Assembly: GCA_963741625.1 (NCBI GenBank)
Contig: CAVUIT010000002.1
Span: 248,001-312,000, forward strand
Direction of reading: 5' to 3'
Length of the DNA: 64,000 bases
Source: CAWBBA01 sp963741625
GTDB lineage: Bacteria > Desulfobacterota > Desulfomonilia > Desulfomonilales > Desulfomonilaceae
Part shown: piece by piece, positions 27,271 through 37,247 of the stretch
Layout: the number at the start of each line of letters is the position of its first letter
Position numbering within the stretch: the first letter of the stretch is position 1
Translations under genes and position numbers: made by a program
Notes under the pieces: model-generated
Told to the model about the DNA's origin: nothing
What the model saw: the letters and a program-made list of their open reading frames with translations, nothing else
The model's database searches: none

Positions 27271-29401
27271 ATGAATAAGGGACGGATACTCATAGTTGAC
27301 GATCAGGAGGAGATCCTCGATTCGCTCGGAGCGATTCTTGCCGATGAGGGCCACGAACTGATCAAGGCACGCGATGGGCAGGAGGCACTGCACATCGTTC
27401 AGAGCGATTCTCCGGACGTGGTCTTCTTGGATATATGGATCCCGGGAATCGATGGCATGCAGACCCTCAAGGCCATCAAGAGGATCGACCCGCGATGCTC
27501 GGTGATCATGATGAGCGGCCACGGCACCATCGAAACCGCCGTGAAGGCAATCAAACTCGGGGCCACTGATTATCTGGAAAAACCCCTCAATCTGGAAGAT
27601 GTCCTGCATTTGGTTCAGAAGGCTATTTCAGGCCGCACCGCTGTGAAGCGTTCGGACGAGGGGAATGGATCGAGCCGTGGACAACTGATCGGGGCTTCTA
27701 CTAAGGCGGCCGGATCTAAGACGCGCTCTAGAAAATGCCGCGGCAGAAGCCGGAGCAGTATGGCTGACGGGTGAAAAGGGTACAGGCAAGGAATTCCTGG
27801 CCAGGGCCATCCATTATATGGGAGGCAAGGACAGGCACAGCCTTGTCAAGGTTCGCTGCCCGGACCTCACGGCCCAAAATATCGAAGAGGTGCTGGTTGG
27901 CAAGAGCAACGGGACTAACGGGGGGAGACCCGGGAAGATGCTGCAAGCAGCGGCCGGAACTCTGCTGCTGATTAGAGTGGACCGCCTCGACAAAGCCCTT
28001 CGAGAGCCTCTTGCCAGACTTGTTCGAGATCACTTCAAGCGAGAGTCCCAACCCCGTTCCCAGGGCGCTTCGCGACTCCGAATTGTTTCAACCTCGACAA
28101 TTGATCCGGATACCCTGGTCCAAGAAGACGATTTCCCGCCTGACCTCGCGGACATGCTTGCCCAGCGGATCATCAGACTGCCTACTCTGCGTGAACGCGC
28201 CGAAGACATCCCGCTGTTTGTAGATCACTTTCTCAAGGAAGCGATTGAGGAATTCGATAGGGACATTGACGGAACGGACGCTGAGGCCATGGCACGTCTC
28301 CTGTCGTATTCGTGGCCGGGGAACGTCAAAGAGCTAAAGATCCTCATAGAGCACGTGGTTATGACCGCGCCGGGTCCCCACATCACTGCCAACGACTTGC
28401 TTATTCCCGGCGAGCAGGAAACCTTTGCCGGTTCACAGGGACGGCATTCTGAGTTACATGCCGCGGGCGAGGAGCCCCAAGCCGACTCGCGTCTCGACCG
28501 CACGCATACACACGGAATCAGTGTCCCTGAGGGCGCCAGGTTGTCGCCTCCTCTGACGAGTCCATTCCACCACCAGAAGACGCTAAGAGGAAGGGTGGTC
28601 ATGTACGGCCAGGGACTCCATTCGGGGGCCAAGACCGGTTTGACCATTTCTCCGTTGCCTCCTTTCAGCGGCATCGTGTTCGGCCATATCACGTCCGGCG
28701 GGACCGTGTCGGCTCTCCTCAGCAATGTGGACTCCACGGGGTATTCCACTTGCCTCCAGCGTAATGGCCTCGTTGCCCGCACGATCGAGCACCTCATGGC
28801 TGTTTTCCACATATATGGCCTTACAAACGTGCTTGTGAAAATTTCAGGCGAAGTGCCGATCATGGATGGCTCGGCCCTCGAGTTCTGTGACCTTGTGGAG
28901 AGTGCGGAAATCATTACTCAGGAGGAGACCATAGAGGATATTGTTATTTCCGAACCCGTCGAATTGCCGAAGGCCCACGGTAACAGCAAGAGCATGAGGG
29001 TTGAGCCTTCAGACTTCTTTGAGATCGACTATTTTCTCGACTATCCTCCACCCGTGGGCCAGATGAGCATGGTTTACCGCTGCACCGACGCGGAAGATTT
29101 TAAACATGAGATCGCCCCGGCCCGGACCTTTGGATTTGTGAAGGACATGCGCATGATGGATGAGATGGGGCTTGCCGGTGGCGGGAAGCTCTCCAATTTG
29201 GTGCTCCTGGACGAAGAAAAGGTCGTGAATCCACCCCTCAGATTCCCCGACGAATTCGTCCGTCACAAGATCCTGGACATAATAGGGGATTTTTATTTGC
29301 TGGGCCGGCCCTTTCGCGGCAAGATAATAGCGAGACAGACGGGACATACCGATAATGTTGCAATGCTCAAATTGATTAACGAGAGAATGAAGATACTGTG
29401 A
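27271..29401 (+). CDS. lpxC: receiver - degenerate NtrC-type AAA - LpxC fusion (one frame change)
   Basis: Three domains in order. Residues 5-120: a response-regulator receiver with phospho-acceptor Asp54 (VVFLDIWIPG), Ser82 and Lys104 (LEKPL). Residues about 145-400: an NtrC-type ATPase with Walker A GEKGTGKE (167-174) and the SWPGNVKELK block, but no GAFTGA loop, and GTLLLIRVDRL where Walker B normally has a DE pair. Residues about 436-709: complete LpxC, the zinc deacetylase that commits UDP-acyl-GlcNAc to lipid A, with Glu506/His507, His665/Asp669 and His692. No helix-turn-helix domain is present. One extra base near 27710 separates receiver from ATPase; the ATPase-LpxC part is one frame. 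A TTG at 28543 behind GAGGG could allow separate LpxC translation. Confidence 0.85.
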
Positions 29402-29614
29402 AGGTTTCCAGAATTAAGTGCGAAATAGCATCCTTAGTTATTAATGAACGGATTGTTTATCGTGCTCCGCTAGTTAGCCTCAAAGGAGCGACAGAAAGTA
29501 GCCAGGCGATTCATCGGTCTCTGCGAGACCAGGACGCCCCAACAAGGGGCAGGCGAATCCTCTGCGTCTCTTGAGCGAACACGTGAAAGCGCCACAATCC
29601 CTTCCGCAAATAGT

Positions 29615-30160
29615 TCATCCCTCTGGACCACTGGCAGCCCGGGCATTTCCATTCTCACCCTTGGCTTGATCTCTCGGGCCCTGCGGCTTTCTTTTCGGGT
29701 CAAGAAAGATGCCAAAACAGTAAATGGCGATGACCGCACAGGCTACGAACGTCAGAAGACCGGTGGCTTCAAGCCGAAAGAATTGGATGAGTTCGGCCGG
29801 CATATCTCCCAGCGCGTACATGAAATAGAACAAATCCCAGGCCCCCCACAGCGAGCGCCCGGCCCAGGATGCGGCCAAGACCGAAAAATAGAGATTCGCC
29901 CATCTCCGTCCCACAAGACTGCGCTGAGACCACAAGAAACCCCGGATCGCTTGCAGCACCAAGTACGGAGACAACAATTTGGCCCACAACGTGAGGGATG
30001 TTCCACCGGGACCTATTCCGCCGGCAACCATCTCTTGCGCGAAAAAAGCCAGACCCACATTGAGGGAATCATTGTAGGCCAACAATAGTATTACGGTCGC
30101 GGGAAACACGGCCAGCGACACGACGAGTATCAGGATTTCTCGGAAAATTATTCGGAACAT
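29615..30160 (-). CDS. membrane protein, 181 residues, unknown
   Basis: Not a family I recognise. It has four hydrophobic segments: residues 5-30 (IFREILILVVSLAVFPATVI), about 60-75, 86-112 (NLYFSVLAASWAGRSLWGAW then FYFMYAL) and 132-152 (GLLTFVACAVIAIYCFGIFL). A basic, charged tail follows. It is transcribed convergently with the LpxC fusion; the 213 bases between them hold no gene. Probably an inner-membrane protein. Confidence 0.65.
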   Translation of the reverse strand: MFRIIFREILILVVSLAVFPATVILLLAYNDSLNVGLAFFAQEMVAGGIGPGGTSLTLWAKLLSPYLVLQAIRGFLWSQRSLVGRRWANLYFSVLAASWAGRSLWGAWDLFYFMYALGDMPAELIQFFRLEATGLLTFVACAVIAIYCFGIFLDPKRKPQGPRDQAKGENGNARAASGPEG

Positions 30161-30367
30161 GACGAGGCATTATATCATTCCTTGCGGCAGGAGAATGACA
30201 CAAAACCTCTGATGGATCGTGCAAAGTCGGATCTTTTCGCATTGCATGAGAACAAGAGCAGCAATCGTTCAAGCCTCACAGTTGGATCACCGGATATTCG
30301 TTAGGCCTATCGGTCACGGGTGGGGAAGGAAAAGATTTTCTCGTGATTGCTGGCTCCTATTTCTTAC

Positions 30368-30455
30368 AAAATCCCCCTAACCCCCTTTACAAAAGGGGGA
30401 ATTTTCTGATCGCCTCTTTACCCCCCTTTGGTAAAGGGGGGTAGGGGGGATTTTT
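30368..30455. repeat. C/G-tract palindromic repeat
   Basis: AAAATCCCCCTAACCCCCTT (from 30368) pairs with GTAAAGGGGGGTAGGGGGGA plus a T-run ending near 30455. A smaller stem (CCCCCTTT and AAAGGGGG) sits inside each arm. It is a typical interspersed palindrome. The rest of 30161-30615 shows no gene; the region upstream of 30616 presumably holds the ligase promoter. Confidence 0.8.
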
Positions 30456-30615
30456 CCCCGAACAACTGAGCGAATACTTTTGCCCTGCTTCCAGACACCG
30501 GATTTTTTTGTTTGGGTTATACATCGGATTGTGTAACATTGCCGTACGGCAATCCTTCACCTGGTACCAACCCTACTGCTTATTTTGCTCGTACTGAGCT
30601 CAAGAGGAGCGTTTC

Positions 30616-32298
30616 ATGGAGAAGATCTGGCTGAAATCCTACCACAATGCTGTTCCGGCGGAGATTACCTTCGAGAAGATCACGTTGTCCGAGGCTCTCA
30701 CAAGAACAGCCAAGAGGTTCCCCAATAATCCGGCTCTCCTGTTCCAGGGGACTACCATATCATTCCAAAAACTGGACGACATGGTGTCCAGGTTTGCGTC
30801 CGCGCTCGTCGCTTTGGGGGTGAAGCCCGGCGACAAAGTGGCTCTGCTTTTGCCGAACCTGGTTCAGACCGTTGCTGCAACCTATGGAGCCTTTCGCGCG
30901 GGCGCGGTGGTGGTCATGAACAACCCTCTTTATACGGACCGAGAATTGGAGCACCAGTATAATGACTCCGGTTCCAAGTTCCTGGTTTGCCTGGACCTTC
31001 TGGCGCCGAGGATGATCAATTTGAGGCAAAAGACAGGAATCACGAAGATCATCTCCTGCCATATCCGTGATTTCCTCCCCTTCCCCCTCAAACAGCTCTT
31101 TCCGTTCGTTAAGAAGGACATGCACCGGAAAACGCCTGCGGCTCCCGATGTCTTCGAGTTCATGGACCTCATAGGCAAGTATGGGCCGATTACTAATCCT
31201 CCCAAGTTGGAATGGGAGAGTACCGCTGTGTTGCTCTATACCGGGGGAACCACGGGGGTATCAAAAGGTGTTGAACTGACTCAGGCAAATCTATCGTGTA
31301 ACGTTCAGCAGTGTGCCGCATGGTTCCCGGACTTCGAGCCGGGTGGAGAGGTCGTGGTCGGTTGTTTGCCGTTTTTCCATTCGTTCGGGATGACGACCGC
31401 GATGAATATTGGAATCTTCCACGGATACGCGGACGTCCTGATCCCCAAACCCGAACCCAAACCGATTCTGGAAGCGATCCACAAGCATAAGGCAACGTAC
31501 ATGCCGGCGGTCCCGACCCTTTACAACGGAATGATCAACTTCCCCGAACTCAAGAATTACAACCTGAAATCGCTCAAAGGATGTTTTTCCGGTGGGGCCC
31601 CACTTCCCATGGAAACCCTGAAGACTTTCGGGAAACTCACCGGCGCTCAAATCTGTGAAGGATACGGCCTCACCGAAACTTCGCCGGTAACTCACATCAA
31701 CCCGTACGGAGCAACTACCAAGCCCGGTACAATAGGTATACCGGTATCCAATACAGACGCGAAGCTCGTGGACGTGGACGATTACAACAAAGAGATCACC
31801 ACTCCAGGTGAACCAGGGGAGCTTTGTCTCAAGGGTCCACAGATCATGAAGGGGTACATAAATCGTCCGGACGAGACGGCAATCACTTTGAGGGACGGAT
31901 GGCTGCTCACCGGTGACATTGCCATCGTTGACGAGGAAGGGTACTTCACCATAGTGGACCGCAAGAAGGATATGATTATCTCAGGAGGCTTCAATATCTA
32001 TCCGAGGGATGTAGATGAGGTCCTGTTCACACATCCGAAGATCCTTGAAGGGTGTGCGATAGGCGTACCTGACGAGTATTCCGGAGAGCGCATCAAGGCT
32101 TACGTGGTGCTCAAAGAGGGGGAAACCGCCACGGCCATCGAGATCATCGATTACTGCAAGGAAAACTTGGTCAAATACAAGGTTCCCAAGTACGTGGAGT
32201 TCGTGAAGGAGCTTCCAAAGAGCGCAGTGGGTAAAATCCTCCGCAAGGAACTGAGGACGATGGACCAGGCAAAGGCCGAGAAGGGCGGGGATAAGTAA
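30616..32298 (+). CDS. fadD: long-chain acyl-CoA ligase (AMP-forming)
   Basis: A 560-residue AMP-binding enzyme that activates fatty acids to acyl-CoA with ATP. Visible motifs are YTGGTTGVSKGVELT (P-loop), EGYGLTETSPVTHIN (acyl/AMP site), GWLLTGDIAIVDEEGYF, DRKKDMIISGGFNIYP (hinge) and the catalytic lysine region PKSAVGKILRKELR near the C-terminus. Length and order match FadD-type ligases. CAAGAGGAGCG precedes the ATG. It stands alone. A second, larger ligase is in the catabolic cluster at 54-56 kb. Confidence 0.92.
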   Translation: MEKIWLKSYHNAVPAEITFEKITLSEALTRTAKRFPNNPALLFQGTTISFQKLDDMVSRFASALVALGVKPGDKVALLLPNLVQTVAATYGAFRAGAVVVMNNPLYTDRELEHQYNDSGSKFLVCLDLLAPRMINLRQKTGITKIISCHIRDFLPFPLKQLFPFVKKDMHRKTPAAPDVFEFMDLIGKYGPITNPPKLEWESTAVLLYTGGTTGVSKGVELTQANLSCNVQQCAAWFPDFEPGGEVVVGCLPFFHSFGMTTAMNIGIFHGYADVLIPKPEPKPILEAIHKHKATYMPAVPTLYNGMINFPELKNYNLKSLKGCFSGGAPLPMETLKTFGKLTGAQICEGYGLTETSPVTHINPYGATTKPGTIGIPVSNTDAKLVDVDDYNKEITTPGEPGELCLKGPQIMKGYINRPDETAITLRDGWLLTGDIAIVDEEGYFTIVDRKKDMIISGGFNIYPRDVDEVLFTHPKILEGCAIGVPDEYSGERIKAYVVLKEGETATAIEIIDYCKENLVKYKVPKYVEFVKELPKSAVGKILRKELRTMDQAKAEKGGDK

Positions 32299-32400
32299 CT
32301 GAAACAGCCGGGATTTGGTCGTAAATCACCGACGTCTGTCAGTTAAGCGACGGAAATGCAGATTGACCGCTCAGAAGGCATAGCAGGTCCGGCATCTGGG

Positions 32401-32536
32401 ACTGTCTCAAAATGCCCTCCGGGGAGATTCTTGCCGTAGGGGCGCCGCTCGCTGCGCCCTCATTTCGAGCGGTTCGAGAACCGCGCTGTACAAAACCAGC
32501 ATCATTTCCTCGCCGAATTTCTGGTTTTGAGACAGT
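32401..32536. repeat. 136-bp inverted-repeat element (MITE-like)
   Basis: Perfect 12-bp terminal inverted repeats ACTGTCTCAAAA (32401-32412) and TTTTGAGACAGT (32525-32536) enclose about 110 bases with no gene. It is followed by a short hairpin related to the repeat at 17.4 kb (32551-32580). The remainder of 32299-32710 has no gene I can support. Confidence 0.7.
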
Positions 32537-32710
32537 TTCATCTTGCTGGTCCATGGCGGGACCGGCAAGATGCCGGTCCTACTGATGCTCAGGACCCACT
32601 GGCGAGAATCTCTTTCGCCACTCGGAACTGAATTCTTGTTAGCCTATATACTTTAGGGATTTTGTCTGAACACGCTCGAAGTGCAGTGGTTGAGCTTCCA
32701 TTCCTTGAGA

Positions 32711-33410
32711 TCAGTCTCCAAGTCTTTTCTGCACCGCGTCGCTTGCCAGTTCCCGAACAGCATCCGCAGCGATCCATTTTGCGGCCGCTGAATTCATCTC
32801 ATTGATTTTATTTGCCGTTGCGATTGCGGCCTGGTTCAGGCGAAGGTTGCGTTTTCCGATCTGCCTTAAGGCCCAGTTGACCGCCTTCTTGACGAAATTC
32901 CTTGAGTCAACAGATTCTCTTTTTATGACGGGCAGAAACTCCAGAAACTCCGCATCCGTAGCTTCCTTGTCGTGAACAGCCAGGCAGGCCATGAGCACAA
33001 AGCCCGCCCTTTTCACGTATTCCTCGTCTCGCGAACTCCACTCCATAGCCTTTTCGTGAGCATCAACGGCCTTGCGAAATAGGTTGTTGCAGCACTGATC
33101 GCAAAGGTCCCACGAATTGAAGTCGCGCACCCACTCTTCCATTTGCCGGCCGGCGATTTCTGCCGGCGGATAGACCATTCCCGCGAGTATTCGCGCCTCA
33201 TGAATGCCCGAAGACCAGAGCGCTTCCGCTAGCGGACGGTTCTTTCCTATCTTGCGGGCGATTTTCCTGAGATTCGGGATTGAAACCCCGTACGCGTGCT
33301 CGGTGTTTATCCCGTAGCGCGCCATGCCTTCCGCTGCAGCGGGGTTACCCAAGGACTTCAGTTGCTTGATTATTTGATTACATTGAGTTGTGAGATCAGA
33401 TGCCTGTCAT
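32711..33410 (-). CDS. AlkD-like DNA alkylation repair protein, start region possibly frame-changed
   Basis: A HEAT-repeat DNA glycosylase-like protein of the AlkC/AlkD superfamily, which removes alkylated bases. Blocks are YGVSIPNLRKIARKIG, EARILAGMVYPP, NSWDLCDQC, FVKKAVNWALRQIGKR and the C-terminal AAKWIAADAVREL. Without correction the frame opens only at a TTG (33352), inside the first helix, after TTQCNQIIKQLKSLG in the same frame. An ATG at 33410 joins this frame if one base is removed near 33398, giving MTG plus SDLTTQC and 232 residues, the family length. I give the longer extent; the start is uncertain. Confidence 0.75.
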
Positions 33411-33472
33411 GACCGTCATCCATTCGGGACGAGGTTGTTAGAGGCCGCAGCGAAACATCAAGCAATACTGTT

Positions 33473-36439
33473 TCATCCGACTGCTCGTTTCTTCTTATTA
33501 TTAGCTCTAGCTGGGACTTTCTTTGTGGTTGGCGCCAAAACCCGGGGCTCCGGTTCGGACTTCACTTCTTCCCCCGCGCTCAGCGCATTCGGGTCCACTG
33601 AAAAGGGATGGTATCCCTTCTCATTCTTGAGCACTTCACGCAGATAAAGGCCGGTGTACGAACCGGGTGCGGCCGCGATCTCCTCAGGAGACCCTGTTGC
33701 TATCACCCTTCCGCCTTCTTCCCCACCCTCAGGACCAAGGTCGATGATATAGTCCGCGACCTTGATTACGTCCATGTTGTGCTCGATCACAACCACAGTG
33801 TTGCCCGCGTCCACCAGGCTCGTGAGCACATCGAGGAGCTTCCGCACATCGGCAAAGTGAAGGCCGGTTGTCGGCTCGTCCAGGATGTATAAGGTCCTGC
33901 CCGTGCTGCGTTTGGAAAGCTCCTTGGAGAGCTTGATCCTCTGGGCCTCTCCTCCGGAAAGCGTGGTTGCGGGCTGCCCCAGCTTGATATAACCGAGCCC
34001 GACCGCCTGAATGGTTTGGAGCTTGTTGGCTATCGACGGGATATTGGCCATGAACTCGTATGCCTGGATCACAGTCATGTCCAGGACATCCGATATGTTT
34101 TTTCCCTTGTATTTGATGTCCAGGGTCTCACGATTGTACCGCTTCCCATGACACACGTCGCATTTGACGTACACGTCCGGCAGGAAATGCATCTCGATCT
34201 TTATTATCCCGTCCCCCCGGCAGGCCTCGCATCTGCCCCCTTTCACGTTGAAGCTGTAACGGCCCGGTTTGTACCCTCGAACGCGGGACTCGGGAATGTT
34301 CGCAAACAGGTCCCGAACGAACGTGAAGACACCCGTATATGTTGCAGGGTTAGAGCGTGGAGTCCGACCGATGGGGCTTTGATCTATGTCGATGACCTTG
34401 TCGATAAACGAGATCCCCTCAATCGCGTCCACTTCCCCTGCCCTCTCCCGACTACGGTAGAGCCGCTGCGAGAGAGCCCGGTGCAAAACGTCCACTACCA
34501 GGGTGCTCTTGCCCGAACCGGAAACGCCTGTCACGCAGGTGAACAATCCCAAAGGGATGGCAACATCAATACTCTTGAGGTTATTAGCTCGGGCCCCTCG
34601 TATGACCAGCTTCTTCCTTCCGGCGGGGCGTCGCTGGCCAGGTACGGGGATGAACTCTTTGCCGGCTAGATACTTCCCAGTCAGGGATGCCTCGGATTTA
34701 AGGATGTCCGCGGGCTTGCCTTCGAAGACGATCTCCCCACCCATCCGGCCCGCCCCGGGGCCCATGTCGATGACATGGTCCGCGCTGAGGATGGTTTCGG
34801 GGTCATGCTCGACGACGAGCACCGAATTCCCCTGGTCCCTGAGGTTTACGAGCGTGGAGAGGAGGCGCTGGTTGTCCCGCTGGTGAAGTCCGATGCTCGG
34901 CTCATCGAGTATGTATAGGACGCCCACGAGAGAAGAGCCGACCTGAGTGGCTAGCCTGATCCTTTGGGATTCGCCCCCGGAAAGCGTGGCAGAAGACCTG
35001 TCAAGAGTGAGATAGCCAAGACCGACCTTGTCCAGGAAGCCAAGACGATCGCGTATCTCTTTGAGCACACGGCGGGCGATCTCCATTCGCCGGTCGTCCA
35101 ACTTGAGGTCTCCTATGAACTCCGAGGCCTGGCGAACCGAAAAGGCGGTCAGGGTGTGGATCGGCATCTCCCCTATCAGCACGTGACGCGCCTCCTTTTT
35201 CAAGCGAGCGCCACCGCAGGACGGACACGATACCGTGCTCATGTAACGTCCTAATTCTTCGTCGAAATCGTCCTTTTCCGACTCGTGATACTTGCGATCC
35301 AGGTTGGGGAGAGCGCCTTCGTACGTCTTTCGGAAGAAATGTCGCCGGCCATCCCTCTCATAATAAAAATCGATCTCTTCGTCTCCGGAGCCGTTCAGCA
35401 GAATGTTCTGTATCTTTTGGGGAAGCTCACCGAACGGCGTGTCGATGTCAAAGCTGTAATGCTTCGCAAGGGCGTCGATCATCTGAAAGAAAAAGATGGA
35501 ATTGCGATTTGCCCAAGGGGCAATGGCTCCTCGTCTCAGCGACAGACCGGGGTTAGGAACCACAAGGTCGGCATCAAACCGAATCTGAACGCCCAGTCCC
35601 CCGCACGCTTCACATGCGCCGTAAGGGTTGTTGAACGAAAATAGCCTGGGGGAGATCTCCCCGAGAGACACTCCGTGTTCAGGGCACGCGAAATTCTCGC
35701 TGAACAGGTGGATCCGGCCGCCCTCTTCCTCGACCAGGACCGTCCCCTGCCCCATGCGCGCAGCAGTTTCCATGGAGTCTGCCAGCCGCTTTTCTATACC
35801 GTGTTTGACCACGAGGCGATCCACCACCACCTCGATAGAATGTTTCTTATTTTTTTCCAGTCGGATCTCTTCGGAAAGATCCCGAAGTTCCCCGTCGACC
35901 TTCACCCGCGCAAACCCTTCGCGAGCCAGGTGCTGCAATTCCTTCTGGTACTCCCCCTTGCGGCCGCTCACAATCGGGGCCATTAGATGCACCCGAACTC
36001 CCGCGGGCAGGTCCATCACCTGGTCAACCATCTGTTGAATGGTCATCGAACTTATTGGGCGGCCACACTCCCAGCAATGAGGAATCCCCACGCGGGCATA
36101 GAGTAATCGCAGGTAATCATAGATCTCCGTAACCGTGCCCACAGTGGAACGGGGATTCTTCGATGTGGTCTTCTGCTCGATACTAATGGCAGGAGAGAGC
36201 CCTTCGATCAGATCTACGTCAGGCTTGTCCATCATTTCCAGGAACTGCCGCACGTACGCTGAAAGCGACTCCACATATCGACGCTGCCCTTCGGCGTAGA
36301 TCGTGTCAAAAGCCAATGTGGACTTACCGGAACCTGACAGGCCGGTAATCACGACAAGCTTGTCGCGGGGAATGCGTATATCGAGATTCTTGAGATTATG
36401 CTCTCGAGCCCCTCGGATAATTATTTCTTTCGCTCCCAC
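33473..36439 (-). CDS. uvrA: excinuclease ABC subunit A
   Basis: A 988-residue damage-recognition ATPase of nucleotide excision repair. Both ABC modules are complete: Walker A GLSGSGKST near the N-terminus and GVSGSGKST in the second half, with signatures LSGGESQRIRLA and LSGGEAQRIKLS. Zinc-binding cysteines appear as CWECGRP, CPSCGG and CEACRGDG/CDVCHG. It is a little longer than usual because of a Lys/Pro-rich C-terminal tail (about 45 residues). It is a single gene transcribed away from the repeat-rich spacer at 36.4-37.2 kb. Confidence 0.97.
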   Translation of the reverse strand: MGAKEIIIRGAREHNLKNLDIRIPRDKLVVITGLSGSGKSTLAFDTIYAEGQRRYVESLSAYVRQFLEMMDKPDVDLIEGLSPAISIEQKTTSKNPRSTVGTVTEIYDYLRLLYARVGIPHCWECGRPISSMTIQQMVDQVMDLPAGVRVHLMAPIVSGRKGEYQKELQHLAREGFARVKVDGELRDLSEEIRLEKNKKHSIEVVVDRLVVKHGIEKRLADSMETAARMGQGTVLVEEEGGRIHLFSENFACPEHGVSLGEISPRLFSFNNPYGACEACGGLGVQIRFDADLVVPNPGLSLRRGAIAPWANRNSIFFFQMIDALAKHYSFDIDTPFGELPQKIQNILLNGSGDEEIDFYYERDGRRHFFRKTYEGALPNLDRKYHESEKDDFDEELGRYMSTVSCPSCGGARLKKEARHVLIGEMPIHTLTAFSVRQASEFIGDLKLDDRRMEIARRVLKEIRDRLGFLDKVGLGYLTLDRSSATLSGGESQRIRLATQVGSSLVGVLYILDEPSIGLHQRDNQRLLSTLVNLRDQGNSVLVVEHDPETILSADHVIDMGPGAGRMGGEIVFEGKPADILKSEASLTGKYLAGKEFIPVPGQRRPAGRKKLVIRGARANNLKSIDVAIPLGLFTCVTGVSGSGKSTLVVDVLHRALSQRLYRSRERAGEVDAIEGISFIDKVIDIDQSPIGRTPRSNPATYTGVFTFVRDLFANIPESRVRGYKPGRYSFNVKGGRCEACRGDGIIKIEMHFLPDVYVKCDVCHGKRYNRETLDIKYKGKNISDVLDMTVIQAYEFMANIPSIANKLQTIQAVGLGYIKLGQPATTLSGGEAQRIKLSKELSKRSTGRTLYILDEPTTGLHFADVRKLLDVLTSLVDAGNTVVVIEHNMDVIKVADYIIDLGPEGGEEGGRVIATGSPEEIAAAPGSYTGLYLREVLKNEKGYHPFSVDPNALSAGEEVKSEPEPRVLAPTTKKVPARANNKKKRAVG

Positions 36440-37247
36440 TGTAGATCCTGACCTCTTACTTGACCTGAAAAACAGATGTTGAACCCATAGGCGTCAGAAA
36501 ATGGCCGCTGCCGCAATCGGGAAGCCCTCACCGCGCCCTCTCCTGCCGGGGCAGATGGTCTTGTGATCCCTCTCCCTCCACTAGAGGGGCTGGGGGAGGG
36601 CGATAAACGCTCCAAATAGCTTAGGCTCGCCGGTTTGTTTAACACCCACAGGGCTGAATCTCTCGATTGCAGCCCCTAATTACTCGGTTTACCAAGTTCG
36701 GTGTCGTATTTCGGGAAGCTTTGGTGGGACGGGAATCTTGCCAGTCAATCTAGAAATGACAGGCAAGATGCCTGTCCCACCAATACCAGGTCTCGAATCT
36801 TCTTTGTCGCCTCCAGATCAAGAATTCGTCACCCGAATTACGAATTAGGCCACTAAGTGTTATCTTTCGCCACCGGCCCTTTTGCTCCAGGGCCTCTCCC
36901 ATTTTGCCGGAGCGCGCAAGGTAGCACGTACTTGCCCTGCTACATAAGAACACTCGACAACGTATCAAAGTTCCGAGAAGTCCCCCGGCATTCCGGCCAG
37001 ACCTGGCCGCGCGATCGTCGAGCTTACCAGCAGGAACGGCTCAAAGTAAAGGAGCATGCCGCCACGCGCCTGAAGCTTTGTGAGAACGTATTCCCCCATT
37101 TTTTTCTTTTTCTTCAACGCGATAAGCAAAAACCATAAACTATTTCTTGACTCACCCTTGGGGACATGTTATCTGCGCATTGTTTTCTGAGAGTCGGGCT
37201 TGTCGGACCCCCTCTCGTGTTTCACCTTTCCAGTAGGAGGTATGGTT
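36440..37247. other. repeat-bearing intergenic region
   Basis: About 800 bases with no supported gene. A palindromic C/G tract (CCCTCTCCCTCC and its near complement GGGGGAGGG) lies around 36570-36600. The second copy of the 170-base repeat is at 36691-36857. The ribosome binding site of the next gene is at the end. Confidence 0.5.
36691..36857. repeat. dispersed intergenic repeat, copy 2
   Basis: Matches 17396-17567, including the hairpin (GGTGGGACGGGAATCTTG facing CAAGATGCCTGTCCCACC) and the downstream flank ending CGAATTAGGCCACTAAG. The left hairpin arm has several changes from copy 1 (GGCATC to GGAATC), so the two copies have diverged. Confidence 0.8.

Noticed and set aside
28225..28914. 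229-residue minus-strand frame opposite the LpxC fusion
   Set aside because: It lies over a strongly conserved ATPase/LpxC region and has no recognisable features.
33473..36439. UvrA as a drug-resistance or transporter ABC protein
   Set aside because: The zinc motifs and both signature loops are those of UvrA itself. The extra length is only a basic tail.
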